64,000 nt of DNA from Cymodocea nodosa (lineage: Eukaryota; Streptophyta; Magnoliopsida; Alismatales; Cymodoceaceae): the NCBI GenBank assembly GCA_036874045.1, contig CM072335.1, positions 28,651,501 through 28,715,500 of the forward strand, written 5' to 3'. Shown piece by piece: positions 39,001-54,000 of the stretch. A model generated the notes under the pieces. It saw nothing but the letters and a program-made list of their open reading frames with translations. It was not told the origin of the DNA and did no database searches. The first letter of the stretch is position 1. The number at the start of each line of letters is the position of its first letter. Position numbers and translations under genes: made by a program.

Positions 39001-42000
39001 GAAAATATATTTAATATTCACAAAAATACAATCCTTATTACACCTTAACACAAAGTGGAACACTTGGCTCAAAATCCGTTGTTGGCCTTGCTTTTGCTCT
39101 TATGCATGGCACCATCCATGAGTTTTTTGTTGTATCTATGACTCCCTCCAAATGACATAATTTTACCAATGACATAAGTTAATATATTTTGTATTCGATG
39201 ATATACCCATAGAAATGATGTTAAGGCAAGTAATGCAAAATATAATCATAAAGTTTATAGCAAAATATTGTTCAATTAACACAAAGGAGTCAAATTTTTG
39301 AGGATATGCAAGATGGGGTTCATAAGAAGGTTGATAAAAAATCATGAATCATAAGAAGCCTATTACTCTTTCATTGCTAGTAATGGTTGTAAACTTGGTT
39401 GTGAATAGTTAAAGATTGAATCTATGCCCCATTCATTCTGATTTTGATCCTATCTACTTCCTTGACTTGAAGGTGGATCATAGGCGTAGGATGATCCAAT
39501 TCTTTTAGACCATACACCATCAAAGTGGTAATCTTCAAGTCCATAAAAGGAATCCAGAACCCCCTTCATAATCACTTTCATATGAATCAATAACACTAAG
39601 AGCATCAAAACCTTGTAGCATGTCATTAATTAGATTGTTGGAGGTGTATTTACACCTACTACCAAACACTCACTCCTGTAAGAACTCTAGAGTTAACTAT
39701 GTTTGAGCGAGAGCAAAATCAAGATGGGTGACTATCTGGGAAGTTCTCGTGCAGTGTCTATGGGCAGTAGTACTGACTTTGCTCAAGCATTGATAAGTTG
39801 TAGGTGTGTGCACCACTTACTTAATTTACATGTCAACATTGTAGGTCTTGCCTCAGTCAATAATCTCAATCAAGTTGGTGGATGGGATCACTTAGGGTAT
39901 CCTCAATTAGTTGAAAATCTCTGTGGGACAAAGTACGCAATACTTGGAGAAATCTACCATGTTAGGGCCTAGTAAGGCCTCTTACAAGCTTTCGCCTTCT
40001 TGGATACTCCTAGTGTATACCTTTGAGTGTTTATTAAGACTCACATGTTATAAAAAAAAAAAGGATTGTTGGAGACCATTTGAGATAAACTTTTATCATT
40101 ACCATAACCATCTTGATTTTTTTCACCTTCTATAATATCAAGGGAATGTGTATTTAGGTTGTTGAGGCCCATGATCATCATCATCCTGTGTTACATGTGT
40201 GTATTTGATATCTGCAATGAATGTGCTTGGGTTGTCATGGCAGGTCATCTTTATCATCATTTTTTGTATTCCCATTGTCCACTACACTTCCATTGTCATT
40301 TGAGGTTATGCTGAATCAAAATCACCATCCCTTGCAATAGCTACATTATCATCATCATCGATACCTCCTAAGCTTGGAGATCTTTCTTCAATGTCTTCTA
40401 CCTTGACTTCTCTAGAAGTGACGACAATATCAACATTGCCAAATCTTTGGCTATATGTGCAGAATATGCTATCAAGATTGTCAAATCTTTGTAGCTTTCA
40501 TTTGTATGTCCGCTGCCACATTCCTATCTCATGCTCTTACCTCAAAAGCTTTACATCTACTCCCTACCCTTAGCTTCTAATCTGCATTCAATGTTCAAAT
40601 ATACAGAAAAAATCAATTGGAATAGAAAAAATATACAAAATCAGTATGAAAATATATAAAAAACGAAAATACCTAAGATCTATGGATGTAATTTATTAAA
40701 ACAACAAAAAAAAGTAAAATATGATAAAAACTACAAAAATAATAAAATAAAATGAAAATAATTAAATGAAGGCACTTAGAAAACATTCAAACTTGGAGTG
40801 AGGTGTTGTTTTCAATCTGGTGGCTGATTAGAGTTCTCCAATGAAAGAAGGAGGTAGATCCGATGAAGAAAATGTAGCTCTAGTGAAAAATCAGCAACTC
40901 CAGTAAGATCATAGGCATTCAAGAAAAAAAAAGAGATGGAGGAATGCTTCTACAGTTCTGGAATGGGAGAAGTCATGCTCTATAAAGAGGAGGATCTGTA
41001 GTGGTCACATGGGCACCACATGTAGATGGTGTGGCTGAAATCAGCTTCATATTGATGACATGAGGGTCCACCAACATAAAAAAAACAGAATGTCAATCAA
41101 CATGCCAACACCAAAGTTTCAATGACACCTCCACCAACATGTGACATACTCCAAAATACAAGTAGATGTTTCACCCAAAAAAAAAGTTCAACATGTGTCA
41201 TTGAAATTTTAGCAACATGTGTCAATATTGGACACTATGGAAGTAGGTAACTACGTTGAAGAAGGTTTTAAGCCATATCAATAAATTTCAGTTGAATTTC
41301 AACCATATCAGAAAAATTTTCCCAATAAGGATTGAAATTGTTGAAATTTCAGCGATACAGATAGATCTCCATCAAAACCCATTTGATACCAATAATCCAG
41401 GCTTATTGAATTAGTTAGCTGAGAAATTAATTTGTATCAATGAAATTTCACTGATATGTGTAGATATGTAATTCCATACTCTTAATATCTTGGTCCTTTT
41501 CATGAAGTCGCAGATTGATGGTACATGTCTGGCAACCATACATTAGCAATCTTCACTTGATAAACAGATAAAGGCAAATTGGGAGGACCTTTATCTTCAA
41601 AACTGCATTAAGCTATGAACCCAGACAAATTTTATTGGAGAATAATCAAACTTTCCTCTTCTTTTTTGGCAACATTCTTGTTGAAAGCATGTAAGCCTTT
41701 TGTGCATCGTTGGGTTCTTCATGTGGTTATTGGCTCACAATTGTTTGGTAATCTGAACTCTTGAAGTCAGTCAAGAGATCATCCTTCTGACCTGAGAAGT
41801 GGAGACGTGGGCATTGACTTCTGACCTGGACTGCTGCTACTGTGGCAAAGGTGAGGACAGAGATCATCCTTTTTGGCTATACAGTGGTGCTCAGTGTGGA
41901 GAAGGATGCTGTCCAGTTTGCTCACAGGAGGAAGGATCCTGGACTCTGATAATTTCTTGAAGTCAGTCAGGTTGTTAAACATGGGTACAACCAAGGCAGA

Positions 42001-45000
42001 TGTGCAGAGACTTAGATGGGCTATACACACAATCTGTTGGAGCACTTGGATCCACAGAAACAGCTGCATCTTCAAAGGAGATCATGGTTGATGTTTCTGA
42101 CAAGTACCACTCAGAAGTAGATTATAAATTTCAGGGCATACTATGACGGACATACAATTTTTTTGAAGCCTGTTTGTTAATGATCACAAATATTTATATA
42201 AGTTAATTTCAAATGTGATCAAAGAAGAGGACGTGACAATGTTGCCTATGTGGTCATTGACAATGACGGTAATTCTAAGAATGTTGGAGAGAATATTGTG
42301 GAAAAATACCTTGTCTTCTAAACACTCCACATAACACATTGTATTTACTTAATTCTAAAAGATGTTAGCAAGATGAATTTGATTAGGAAGATTGTTGCAT
42401 GTGCAAGGATGGTGACGTGTTTCACTTATAATCATTCCAATTGACATACATGAGATCACCAGAGTGATGTGGAGGTGACTTTGTTTGACCAAGAGTCATT
42501 CAATTTGCCACCAACTACATCACTCTATGGTTCATGTTGGATAAGGTCAGGTTGAAGGATATGCTCAACTTCAAGTTTTGATATAGATGCAAGAGCACAA
42601 TCTAAACATTAGCTATTCCCTTACCATTATAAAAAAAAGGAAAAGAACCACAAATAGATAAGGAAGACATGAATCTAGCACATCCAATGGGGGAATGAAT
42701 ATCCATGATCTATATGGCTAAACATTATTTGAGGGTAGCCTTCATGATTAGTCTCATTATTATTTAGAGAGTATATGAAATAATGCTGGATCTACTTATG
42801 CCTGAAGTCATCAAAACCACCAAAGCCAAAGTCACGAAAGTCACAGCCATCAAAAATAAAGGATGAAAATATACAAGGAAATAATTAAAAAACTTTAAAC
42901 AACATGTGGGATATCTCTAGAATGCACCTAATACTGAATATTATGAGATGGTTACCAACTACTAGAGATGCTATGTCACTACCATGTCATGGACTCACTT
43001 TGTAGAATGGAAATAAAATATGAGATAGAGTCAAATGAAGTATGCCCAACTCATGTCTCTACAACAACAGCATCAAGAAGGCAACAACAATGATTATAAC
43101 CCCCCCCCCTCAAACACTTCACATAGTATTGAATTGCATTTTTTCAAGGTTAGTAAGTCATATCTTATTTTTCTACATTTTGTTGTTTTGTTTTGTAGTT
43201 ACCTACAAGCATACAAACCATATAACTCATTGTATGCAAGATTTTTTCAATATAATTGTCTAAAATTTAAATCTATTTGATTTTAAATGTCTATTATAAT
43301 TTGTTTTATTAAATCTTAGAGTTTCAAGTTGAAATTCTACATTTCCATGACTTTGTCCCACCGTTGAAATTTCCATTGATACTTGATATATCTCCTCCTT
43401 TTGATACACTGATACTTAAAATGATATCAATATTGAATACCTTGATTTTCTACATATTCACTCAATAAACTAACATCATCATGAAGGGTTTGAGTTTGGG
43501 ATTTTTGTAACTATGTTATAAAGTGGGCATGATAAATACATGTAATCAGCTTGAGTTATTATATATTAGAGCCTTGTTAGTTGTCCAAATTATTGGGTAT
43601 CCATATAATATTAAGGTAACTAGTACATTCTATACATATCTACTCTTTTATCATTAGTAAATTAATTTCTTTCACCTTCATAGATAATAAGCTTTCTCAT
43701 AGAAAGAAAGGAAGAAGAATAAGGTGTTGGTTTTGACAGTAATCTGCCAAAATTATAAGATGGATAGCACGACATACAAAGAGAATAAGAGATCAGCTCA
43801 AAAGTCGTACTTCAAAATTTATACATCTTACCTGCATCTTGGCAGTAGAGAAATTTGCTGGCTGTGCTTGCAAAAATTTAGAAAGAACTTCAGGTGTTCT
43901 AGATTTTCCTCCAGATTTCCAATGGCTGAACCAGTCTGCATCATCAGGGCACATAGCAGGCCCCGCATGTTGTAGAAGTGCTCTAATTTGCTTCACAATT
44001 GAGCAATATGTCATATTCTTACAAAAAAAATAAGTGGTTCAAAATTTCACCTGCCTTTAGTACCAAATTTTTTCAACATTCATAGTTCCAAATATTTAAC
44101 AAAGAAATAAAACAAACCTGCTGCTCTTCTGTCCTGTTAGCAGCACAAATCTCACGTAGGCTTGGTCCCAAATCTTCACTTGCTACAGAAAATTCAAGAG
44201 TAGTTTTTTGCGTTAGAACTGATTACTTAAATGCAAATAGATCCATCAATCACATAATCTTAAGAGGATATTCCAAATTTCCATTGTTTCAAAGGATATC
44301 ATACATTAAATGATATTAAATGGCTCTAACAGTACATAAAAATAACTTTATGCCTGAATCCAAACAAAAACAAATGTTTACTCTGTGTATAAAAAGTAAT
44401 ATAAATTGACTTATGCTTTAAATATCATGATTTCTAGATGCACCAAATAAAAAGTATTGATTTCCCATGGAAAAATAAGCATGCCAAGTCTCTTTAGTTT
44501 TTCTTTTGTAAAGAGTAAGATTAGCTCTAATTAGATAAAAGCAATTAAAGTTACAAAGGAATGAGCAAGAAGCTCACCCCAGGACAGAAGAGAACAGAAA
44601 AGAGGAAAAAAACAGAAAAAAAATGAAAAAACACAGCCCTCTGCACTAAGTCATCCAGGAGTTTAAACACCCTGTTGCCTGGTAAAGGATACCTCTCAAA
44701 TCCCCCGTCCCTTTACAGAAGATGATATCATTCCCAGCCTTCCAAATGCTCCAGCACACTGCATGAACCATAAGCCTGAAAAGCTTGACTCGTTTGCTTT
44801 TTCATATCAGGAGCATGGTTGGCAAAGCATATCAGTTTCTCCCATCTATTTAATTAAGGGTAGAAGGCCCCAAAAAACTCTATTATTCATCTCATGCCAC
44901 ACCTGCTGGCCAACTGGATAAGTGAAAAAAAGTTGGTCAAGGCTTTCAACACTATTGCTGCAAGATGAATGAAGAGAATATGAAGGAGCTCAGACCATTG

Positions 45001-48000
45001 GTCTTGGGGAAATTATTGGACAAGCAAAAGCTAGTTATTCACAGCCACAAAATAGTGTAACTCTCAGAATCTTTTTGATTTAGGGATGAAAGTCTTCCTA
45101 TTGTAACTGTGTATTCTGGGGCGGGCTGACCTTTGTCATTCTTTGAACTTGTGTAAATTGGTTTCTCTTATTTTATAAGATGAATCCTTATTCTTCTGTA
45201 AAAACACTACTGCTACACGGAGAGGTATCATCATTGTGTGGCACCCATTTCCTTCTCTATTCCTTAGTTACAAGCTGTTCATGCATTAGGAGCAACATGA
45301 AAATGTTAACTTTCAGAGGAGATCTTGCCTTTCATACCAGATTGTAAAGATCCCATCCGTTAGTCTTATTTTTTTACATTATCAAAAAAACAAAAACCAT
45401 TTTTTCACTTATGTTACCAAATGCAAGAGGTACAAGCTCAAAAAATGTTTTTCACGCAAATATTTGTCTCAGTAAAGTGCACTGCTACCATTAAATCACT
45501 TTTAGTTTACTTGGTACATAGCAAGTACCACAAATTAAATTATCTTTTGATATCATGATTTCTGAGTGCATCAAATAGAAAGTAATGGAAACATAAATCA
45601 CTCAGAAAGCAAGTAACAGGTAATGAAAATAAAATGATTAGAGAAACTACGGATAGTGGAAAAATATTTAATGAACATTTAGAGACTAGCATTGCATAAA
45701 GATAAATGAAGAGAAAGGACCACACCTACAGTATGGGATTAAAGATTTGGCTGTAGTAAGCATTGACTTTAACTTGGACACACATTAGCAAAATTTCATT
45801 GGCATATGTTGGTTTTCCACTTGGTTGAAATATAATTTGCATTTTTTCAGATAAGCAACATTTCAATGCTAACATAGTAAAATTTTGTTCAAAAATTAAT
45901 GGCAGTCAAAATCATCATTTTTAAGTTGAGTTCCATATCAACCAACATGATGCGAATGTCAAAGACACATCCTGTTTTATCAAGATTCTTTTGTTTCTCT
46001 CCTTCTTCCCATCTTTCATCCATTACTCCAATGTTCTTCAATCATTCTTCATAGATCTAGCTTTTAATAATTTTTTTAGTGATTTCAACTAATTTTTAAA
46101 ATTATAAAGAACTCTAATTAAAATCTTATGTCTTGTGCAACTCCATTGTACTATATACATCTAACATAAAATTTGTAGATCTAACTTTTGAGATTTTTTT
46201 ACTAATTTATAGAGATTTAAACAATAAAAATTGTGTATTGATTTTGCAATCTACTTCTATTACAATGGACTAACATAAAATTTGTATATCTAAGTTTTTT
46301 TTTTTTTACTAACATATTGGTTTCAAGGTATGTGGTATTTTTATGTCATAAATGTCTAAATATTAATTTTTATGATAAACTAATATTACTAATTACTTTA
46401 GCTTGTTATAAAATTTTATGCCAATTTTTTTTACTTTTTGACTTTTTTTACAGATTTTCATGTTTTTATTAAACTTCCACCGACATTTGCAACAAAGACC
46501 AACATGTTGTCCCTTTTCATAGAATGAAAGTCCCATACGAAATTGATATTAAAATCCTTAATTATAAGACAATTCAAAAAGTACATCAGTATAAGAAGCA
46601 CACTTTTTAAAGCTTGCCAAAAAATGTCTTCAGAGGCTTGTATATTATACAATAAGCCTTAAATGGCTACACATTTGTTTTACTTTCATGTTATGTGGGA
46701 AGCACAAAATTTTATTAGTATCTCTAAAATAAATTTTAGCATTTTACCTTCTTCTATCAACGTCTGAGGAAACTCTTTAAGTACTTCCTCCATATGGGTG
46801 GAGCTTCGAGGGCTCACCATGCGTGCAACTAAACCTTCTAATATTTCACCCTGTGCCTTTGTGTGATCTTTTGAACCTAAAGGTTGATTAAAAAACCATA
46901 AATTGTTGAGACTTCTAGTGGCAAATTGACAATGCGAATATAACATCTTCCCACAAAAAATTATTTAAGGCATCAGTTACCTGGTATTGATATGTCAGCA
47001 ACTTCATTAAGAGCCCTACATACAGGTGTTGCTGTTCCTTCTTCACATAATGCATCATAGGCAGCAAAAAATGAAGTGACTGATTTTCTTCAGAAACAAA
47101 AATGAGATATTAGAAATATCAATGGCAGCATTGATGCCAAATAGACATACCTATCTTAGGTCAAGGGTAACATTATAGTTTTAAAGATATGACAATACCA
47201 AAGTTAAGTAAAAAAGCATATGGATGAAGACAAGCATAAAAAAGAAAGAAGATTTACAAATGGATCATTCCTATGAAGTCTAAAAGATAAGAAAGCTTAT
47301 ATTTTACATCAGGGAAGTTCAACCAAATCGATCAAAATCTGACCAATTATTGAAGAGGTTGAATATTCTTTCACTATCCCTGCTCATAGGTCATGCTGCA
47401 AGTGAATCATCTCGTATGGTTTCTCTTGACCTAGATCCTAGAATGGTTATTCTTACAGCATTTGACACTTGAATCAGGCTCAGTGGTAGAGTTCGGAAAT
47501 AAAGAAGCTGAGGATCATATTGCTCTTTCTACAGAGATTTATTTAAGAAACACAAAGACTAACATCCTCAATGGTTCCCACAATATTTACCTACCCTGTC
47601 ACTGGAGGATAAAGTAGATTTGATCAAGAGGTTTTTGGAGGAAATCAAGATTGTGATATTTGATATAAAATGGGGAAGGCCACTGTGCCTGATGGATCCC
47701 CAAAGCTTCCTCTTTCTCAAGAAGCCTGGCACTGAGAGCATAAAAGACTACCGCCCCAAGCTTATCGAACACATCTTTGAAGATTGTTACAAAGATTCAC
47801 ATTAACAAAGTTCATAAAGTAGTAGATAAGCACCTGTGTCCAGCACAGACTGCTTTTGTTAAAGGTAGGGGCTTAATGGATGGATATGTTGCTGCTCACG
47901 AAGTACTAGATGAATATAAACACCCAAGCAAGTAAGGGTCATTTGTAAAATGACTTAAAAAGCTTTTGATGACATCCAATGGAAATTCTTGCTGCAAACA

Positions 48001-51000
48001 TTGTTAAATGCACCACCATAATACACCTCTATGTCGTTAGAATTAGATAAAAAAATGTGGGACATATATGTTGTTGAATGAGAAAGAAAGCCACTTGAAC
48101 CAACTAAACCTCAATCAAAATTTAAACAGATCACTAAGCCCAGGCCAGGTCATATGGATAGCCTTGCAGGAAGCAAATCCAAGCTTCAAAACTTGAATCA
48201 TGTTCTATTTGAACAGTTAAGTTAAACAATATTAGTACCATTCAGTTCATTATGCTGACTTCCTTTTTTTCAACATGTTCCATATCTTCGCCAAACACAT
48301 ATTTTCTGGCCATTGCAATTTACAAATGGCACAAAACTATAAATGGCCAAATAATTTTACTGGACACAAATAATGATTTCAATGCTGCTCTTTTTATTTT
48401 TTGGGTCTAAGGATTAGCTATCCAGCAAAATATACTGACATGCATCCAGCCTATCCAAGCAAACAAATTCACTTCACAGTCCCCATTGAAAAGAAATAAA
48501 TAATCGGATAGAATGCAAAACTCAAAAATATGGTCCACAGAATCATGTGGCCTATGTCCTGTGTTATTTTAAAGAGAAACAAATAGGATCAAGAAACTAA
48601 GAAATTGTTTATGCAAATTTATGGAAATACATTTGATAAAGAGATTAATTCCAAACATGGTTTTGATAAAACACACTCAAAATGCGAAAGAAGGTATTCA
48701 GCAAAACTACAAAAGAGTGTAGTTCAAGTAATAAACTAGAAGTAGTCTAAAAGTAATAAAATAGTGTTAATATGTGTTTTGATATAATCTCTAAGAATCA
48801 ATTATAAGAAAAATATTAATCCTTTATTAAATTTTGGAAAGTGGGATTAATCCTTTAACTTGAAGAATAGAATCCACCCTAAAGTACAGGGGCTTTTCAA
48901 TTCCCTACAAGAAAATACACCTTCAGGTGGGATTAAACCTTTAAGGTCATACATACACCCTACTTCCACAAGAAATGCAGTTATCATTCAATGCAAGTGT
49001 GATGTACCATCAAGGAACAGATATATACCTTGTGGAAAACAACCAAACATGGTTAGTTGGAAGGCGCCACTTTCTGCAAAATGCTATTATCTCAGGAGTT
49101 GAGTAGAATTTTGGCTTTCCATTGCCCAATTCAGTCACTGCTGTTACTACAACTGCAAAGGAAATGGATATATGCCAAAAGACAGAATTGGTGATGAAAG
49201 CAAAGTCATCCATCTGAATGACATATGTACATGTGATATTAAGTAGACAAAATAACATGTCCTCCAACAAAATACATCATGCAGAAAAAACTGTTCGTAA
49301 CAATCAGTAACCTTTTAAACACATAACACAACATGAAATATCCTTAACTTACACAAAGATAAAATTTCTGATTTATTGATATCAAATCCATTATAGCACA
49401 AAATGAATAAAATTTCAATTAAAAATTGATGTAAACAACGACATTACTTATATTCATATTGAAGTGTTTAAGATTTTAGAGTGGATTGAAAAATTATGAA
49501 CATAAAAGATATTAGGGCAACAATGCAATGATAGAATACTATGGTAGAAAGATAATATAAAGTTGCATGCCCTTAATATAAATTTTATTGAAATTCACTC
49601 ATGAGTAGAATATGTGATCATTTAAGCTACTATAACTAAGGTTTTTGTCAACATTTTCTTTTCCAAAATTTTTGGATCTTGTGTGAATTCTTGAATGAAT
49701 GGGGAAGAAATCCCAACTGGTTTTGCTCAATTTCATTAAAAACTAAAAAAATATAAAATTGGTTAAAGTTTGCAAGGTATATTGTTTCCTTGTTTCACAT
49801 TGTTTGGATTTTTAAGCACCTGGCTCTATGACTCATGCAGGAAAAATTATGAATTAATTCCTAACGGTAGTTTTGGAAGCTACAATTCTTTTCTGAGAGA
49901 TTTGATCAAAATTGATAAAGTTTTGAGAATGCTATTGATTAGTGAAATGTCATGACTAGACTATCATTTTTTTGAAAATATATTTTCTTGAGTAAATTTC
50001 ACATAGCAAATGAACTCGAAAATTCATGCAAAACAGGGAAGACTTGTCAAATTTCCATAAAAATGCATGATCATTTGATGCGATTTTTGAATTTCAAGAT
50101 TTTGGGGTTCTTGTAACATTTGCCTTGAAAACCAGAAGTTTGACATGTCCATGTTAAAATCATAAAAAAATGCTTTTATTAATTTTTGATACTTCAATTT
50201 CATGTTCTTAAAGTTTCATGAATTTTAAGTGACTTTTATGCATGTTTTGACATCTTATGAATGAAAGCATGCAAATAGAAATGCACTGTGAATATATGAA
50301 GTTGAAGCAAAATTTGTCATGCTGAAAATAATCTCTAAAATCATAGAAATGTTTGAAAATGTTTTAACATGACAAACAGAAACCTATAAAGTCTAAGAAA
50401 TTTTGGTGAACTATTACATTATGTAACACTATAAGTGATCACCAAAGAAAGAAATAATATTCCCAAAACCCTAATTATTAAATCTTACAAAATGATAGTA
50501 AAATATTTTCATTTAAATTTTGGACATGGAAGGACCTCCATGTGGAACCCACATTGTGAAGGATTGATTTCTAAATTCGAATTTTGTATTTTGAGTAACC
50601 TAGGATGATGAGCCTAGATCATTTTAAGATAAGGAGCATCACCAAACCTAGATATTGATTTTTTCTATCATCTATGTGGTTCAACAAAGCCTCCAATGTA
50701 CCCCAACCACTGATTGAAGTTCACCTAAGTTCTTGATGTTGGCAGTAATCTAGTTCATTCTAGACCTCTCTAATTATCAAGAACTCTTCCAAGAGCTTCA
50801 AAGAAGATCAAGGACAAATCAAATGAACTGGATCATCATTGTTCTGATTCATTCCCCACCTTTTCCTCCATCTCTAGTGAACTTCAATAGGAAATTGGTC
50901 GTCCAACCTCTTTGGAAATTAAGAGTATTGTGCACTACGTCTCAGAGATAAAGGAAAGGTTGAGAAAGATAATGGAGGGCAGAGACAAACGAAACAATAT

Positions 51001-54000
51001 CTGAAATAGGGGAAATTTGCTACTGGAAAATTCATTGGCAAGCTGCAATATTGTTGCTTCCATCACTTCTTTATTGCTACTGCTGTTGGATGACTAGAAT
51101 GGAGGGGAGATCGAGAGAGAGGAGAAGAGAGAAACGGAGAATTTTCCCTAAAATTATATATATATATATATTAATGATGTAATTAGTTAAATTTCTCCAA
51201 CTAATCACCTTTTCAACCAATTACAAAGCATCATTCAAATCCGCCTCAACTAATCATCTTTTAATGATGATACATTATTAATGGGTGAAATTGAACTTTT
51301 TTCCTGCATTTTTAAATTAATACAAACAAGGACATTTCAAAATAAAAGCATATGTTCTTTCGTTTGCACTAAAGTTTAGGGATTTTTCATTTCTTCACAT
51401 TAATCCAATTCAAACCAACAACCTTGATTAAGTTTTCTGCTCAACTTGCAAAAAATCCCTCTACATCTCCATAATTCCATTATTGTCCAAATAAATTCAA
51501 TAAAAATTATTAAAGTTTGGATTAATTAAAATTAAATCCCATAAATTCATCTTTCCTCAATTTTTAATTGGGTAAACTACATTTTGGCCAAGAAAAATTC
51601 CCATTCAGAGAAATTCCAGAATATTATTTAACTTATTTTTCGGACATTTTACATGAGAAATTTTGGGATTTTATACTTAATGCATTTTACAACCTAAAAC
51701 ACCAGTTCTTATGACATTTTCAATTCATAGGATAATGAGAATAATGTGGTGTGGATGTACCATAATCTTGTAAAGGTCGTTGCCCATGATCTCCTAGAAC
51801 AGCAGTGACTAATTCCATTGATATGCAAATGTGATTTTCCTGAGCAAAAGGAAGTAACAATAAGAAAGTTGGACCTTTTTCCTTCACAAACACACCTTAC
51901 ATTATCAACAAAAACAAAATCTGTAATATTGTGTTGTATAGAGTGTATGGCCATTAAACATGAACGTATGCAAAAGAGAAAATTATTATAGTAGAGATGT
52001 GAATATCAATATGAATGTGTGATACTAGTAGAGAAAAAGAAAAAATTACTTGACTATAAATAGTGGAAAAATATTTTGAATTTAATTTAATAGAATATTA
52101 AGTTATTGACAGGAATAAATAGAAAGAAATAATTCATGTGATCAATCCAATGTAGTAGGATTAAGGCATTGCATGCCACAATTTAATAATGTTACATCTG
52201 ATATGGGCCAAAAGGCTGAGAAAAGTTAAGACACAATTATGTGATCAACCCTACATAGTAGGGACAATTTAATAATGTCACAACTAATATTGGCCAAGGT
52301 TGAGAAAAGCATAAAACACAATTAATAATGTCTTGTTCATTTAAATTTAGATGCATTCTTCAAATTTTATTTAATTGGTTTTTATAGCACCCAGTTCTTC
52401 AAATAAAAAATGATTGAGAGCAAAACTAGGATGTCAAACCAAACTAAACTCAGCTCTAACAATAACCATATGTATCATGGATGGGAATGAATAAGAAGAT
52501 GTGATAATCAGTGTTGAAAATAGTTGAATAAATGATCAATACATGTGTTTGTCAACATTTTGCATGCCATTTTTGCCATTTCTTGACAAAATAAATCATT
52601 TAAACGATAAACCTACCTCAAGAAAGTTATTGAACTCCATTTGTTTTTTTCTTGCCCCGGTGCCCCATGCCTCTAGGAACATACGACCAAGTACATAAAC
52701 ACCAACAGCAGTGTACCTACATCAAATTGAGTTTTGTTTCATTTCTAGGCAATATACTTGAAAAAACTTTTAACAATAGATAGAAATACTTGGATTAGAA
52801 GAATTCATGTAACCAACTCCACGAGTGGAATTATGACTCGGATTATTGTTGTTATACTTGGAAAACTTCTAATCTTCCATTTTTCCTAAAAGTGTACCAG
52901 AATACGACAATAAAAATTTGGAACAGATGGACATACACATTTCCAAAACTATTTTTTGCATAGGCACCTCCTTCTGGACCTGCGTACATAAAAAGGGATC
53001 CAGAATGCTTGAGGGAGACCTTGACAGGAAGTACAACAAAAGTTAGCAGTGAATTGTAAGCTGCAAATTATATGTTTCATTAAGGTGGCCACTAAAAATG
53101 AAATGACTAACTTTAGGGTAAAGAGTTGTAAGCAGTACCTCTAAGGTAGCGAGTCCATGTGAGACCATCTCTATCATTCTTGTTCGAATCTGCAAGTTAA
53201 AAGGATGTGCAATTTCATGTGATGATTGTTGTGTGGTAGTTGTTGAGAAGTAAAAAAACATCTAAACAATCACATTTCAAATTTAGAAATCGACGGTTGT
53301 TTTGGATGACAGGAAATGAGATTGTCGAGTTTGGGAACCTCTTGATCGGACTTCTCGTTCTCGAACTTGGGATAGAATGTAGCTCTTATCTGAGCTTTGC
53401 AGTACGTCTGGTTATTGACGGTAAAATTAGCACCAAAGTTTCCATGAAGCAGTTGGGCGTGAGAAGCAGCATTGTTGTTGCCGTCCTCTGGACATCCAGA
53501 AGTGCTGGGTTGGACAGAAGCCTGTTCAGGAGCCGCCACGCCTGCCGTGGCGTAAGACTTAGGCTTCCACATGCTCCCTCCTCCACTTCCACCCTTTCGT
53601 GCATTGTTGACGGTGAAGTTCTCGAGCGGGGGGCCACCGAATTGGAGGGGTGGGGAAGTAGGAGGAGGCTGTGGAATCGTTGGGTGGTTGTGAGACACAG
53701 TGAGCGTGCTAAGCATTTCAGCGACGGGATAAGACGACGATGGGGATGAGGATGGCGAAGAATTTGGGATCTGCACCCATTGCTGCTGTTGCCGTTGATC
53801 TCTCCGGGTGGCAGCTTTTCCCTGGAAGGAAGATTAGATAGAAACGTTGAGGTCAGTTGATTTGGAGAAAGAGGGCGTGATGGACTTGCCGTGGTTGTTA
53901 CCCTGCGAGGCGACATGGATGACGATGACGGCGTCGGATGGGGAGCGGCGGGGGCGGCTCTGTTGCTGCTGTTGCTGGAGGAAGTTACGGCGGGGAAATA

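Larger units (their letters stand above)
36083..43831. other. RLG1 intron 11, 7.7 kb, many elements
   Basis: It holds two RTE LINE tails, a copia LTR-like piece, the Harbinger-type element, the 5S-derived LTR, a LINE tail and the hAT remnant, all listed separately. Stretches 36490-37470, 38270-38850, 39000-39630 and 40070-41190 are AT-rich and unassigned. Confidence 0.7.

Noticed and set aside
39675..39757. A functional 5S rRNA gene
   Set aside because: The first third is missing and many conserved bases differ; the context is LTR-like, single copy, in an intron.
53240..53749. 169-codon + frame opposite RLG1 exon 2
   Set aside because: Antisense shadow of a conserved exon.
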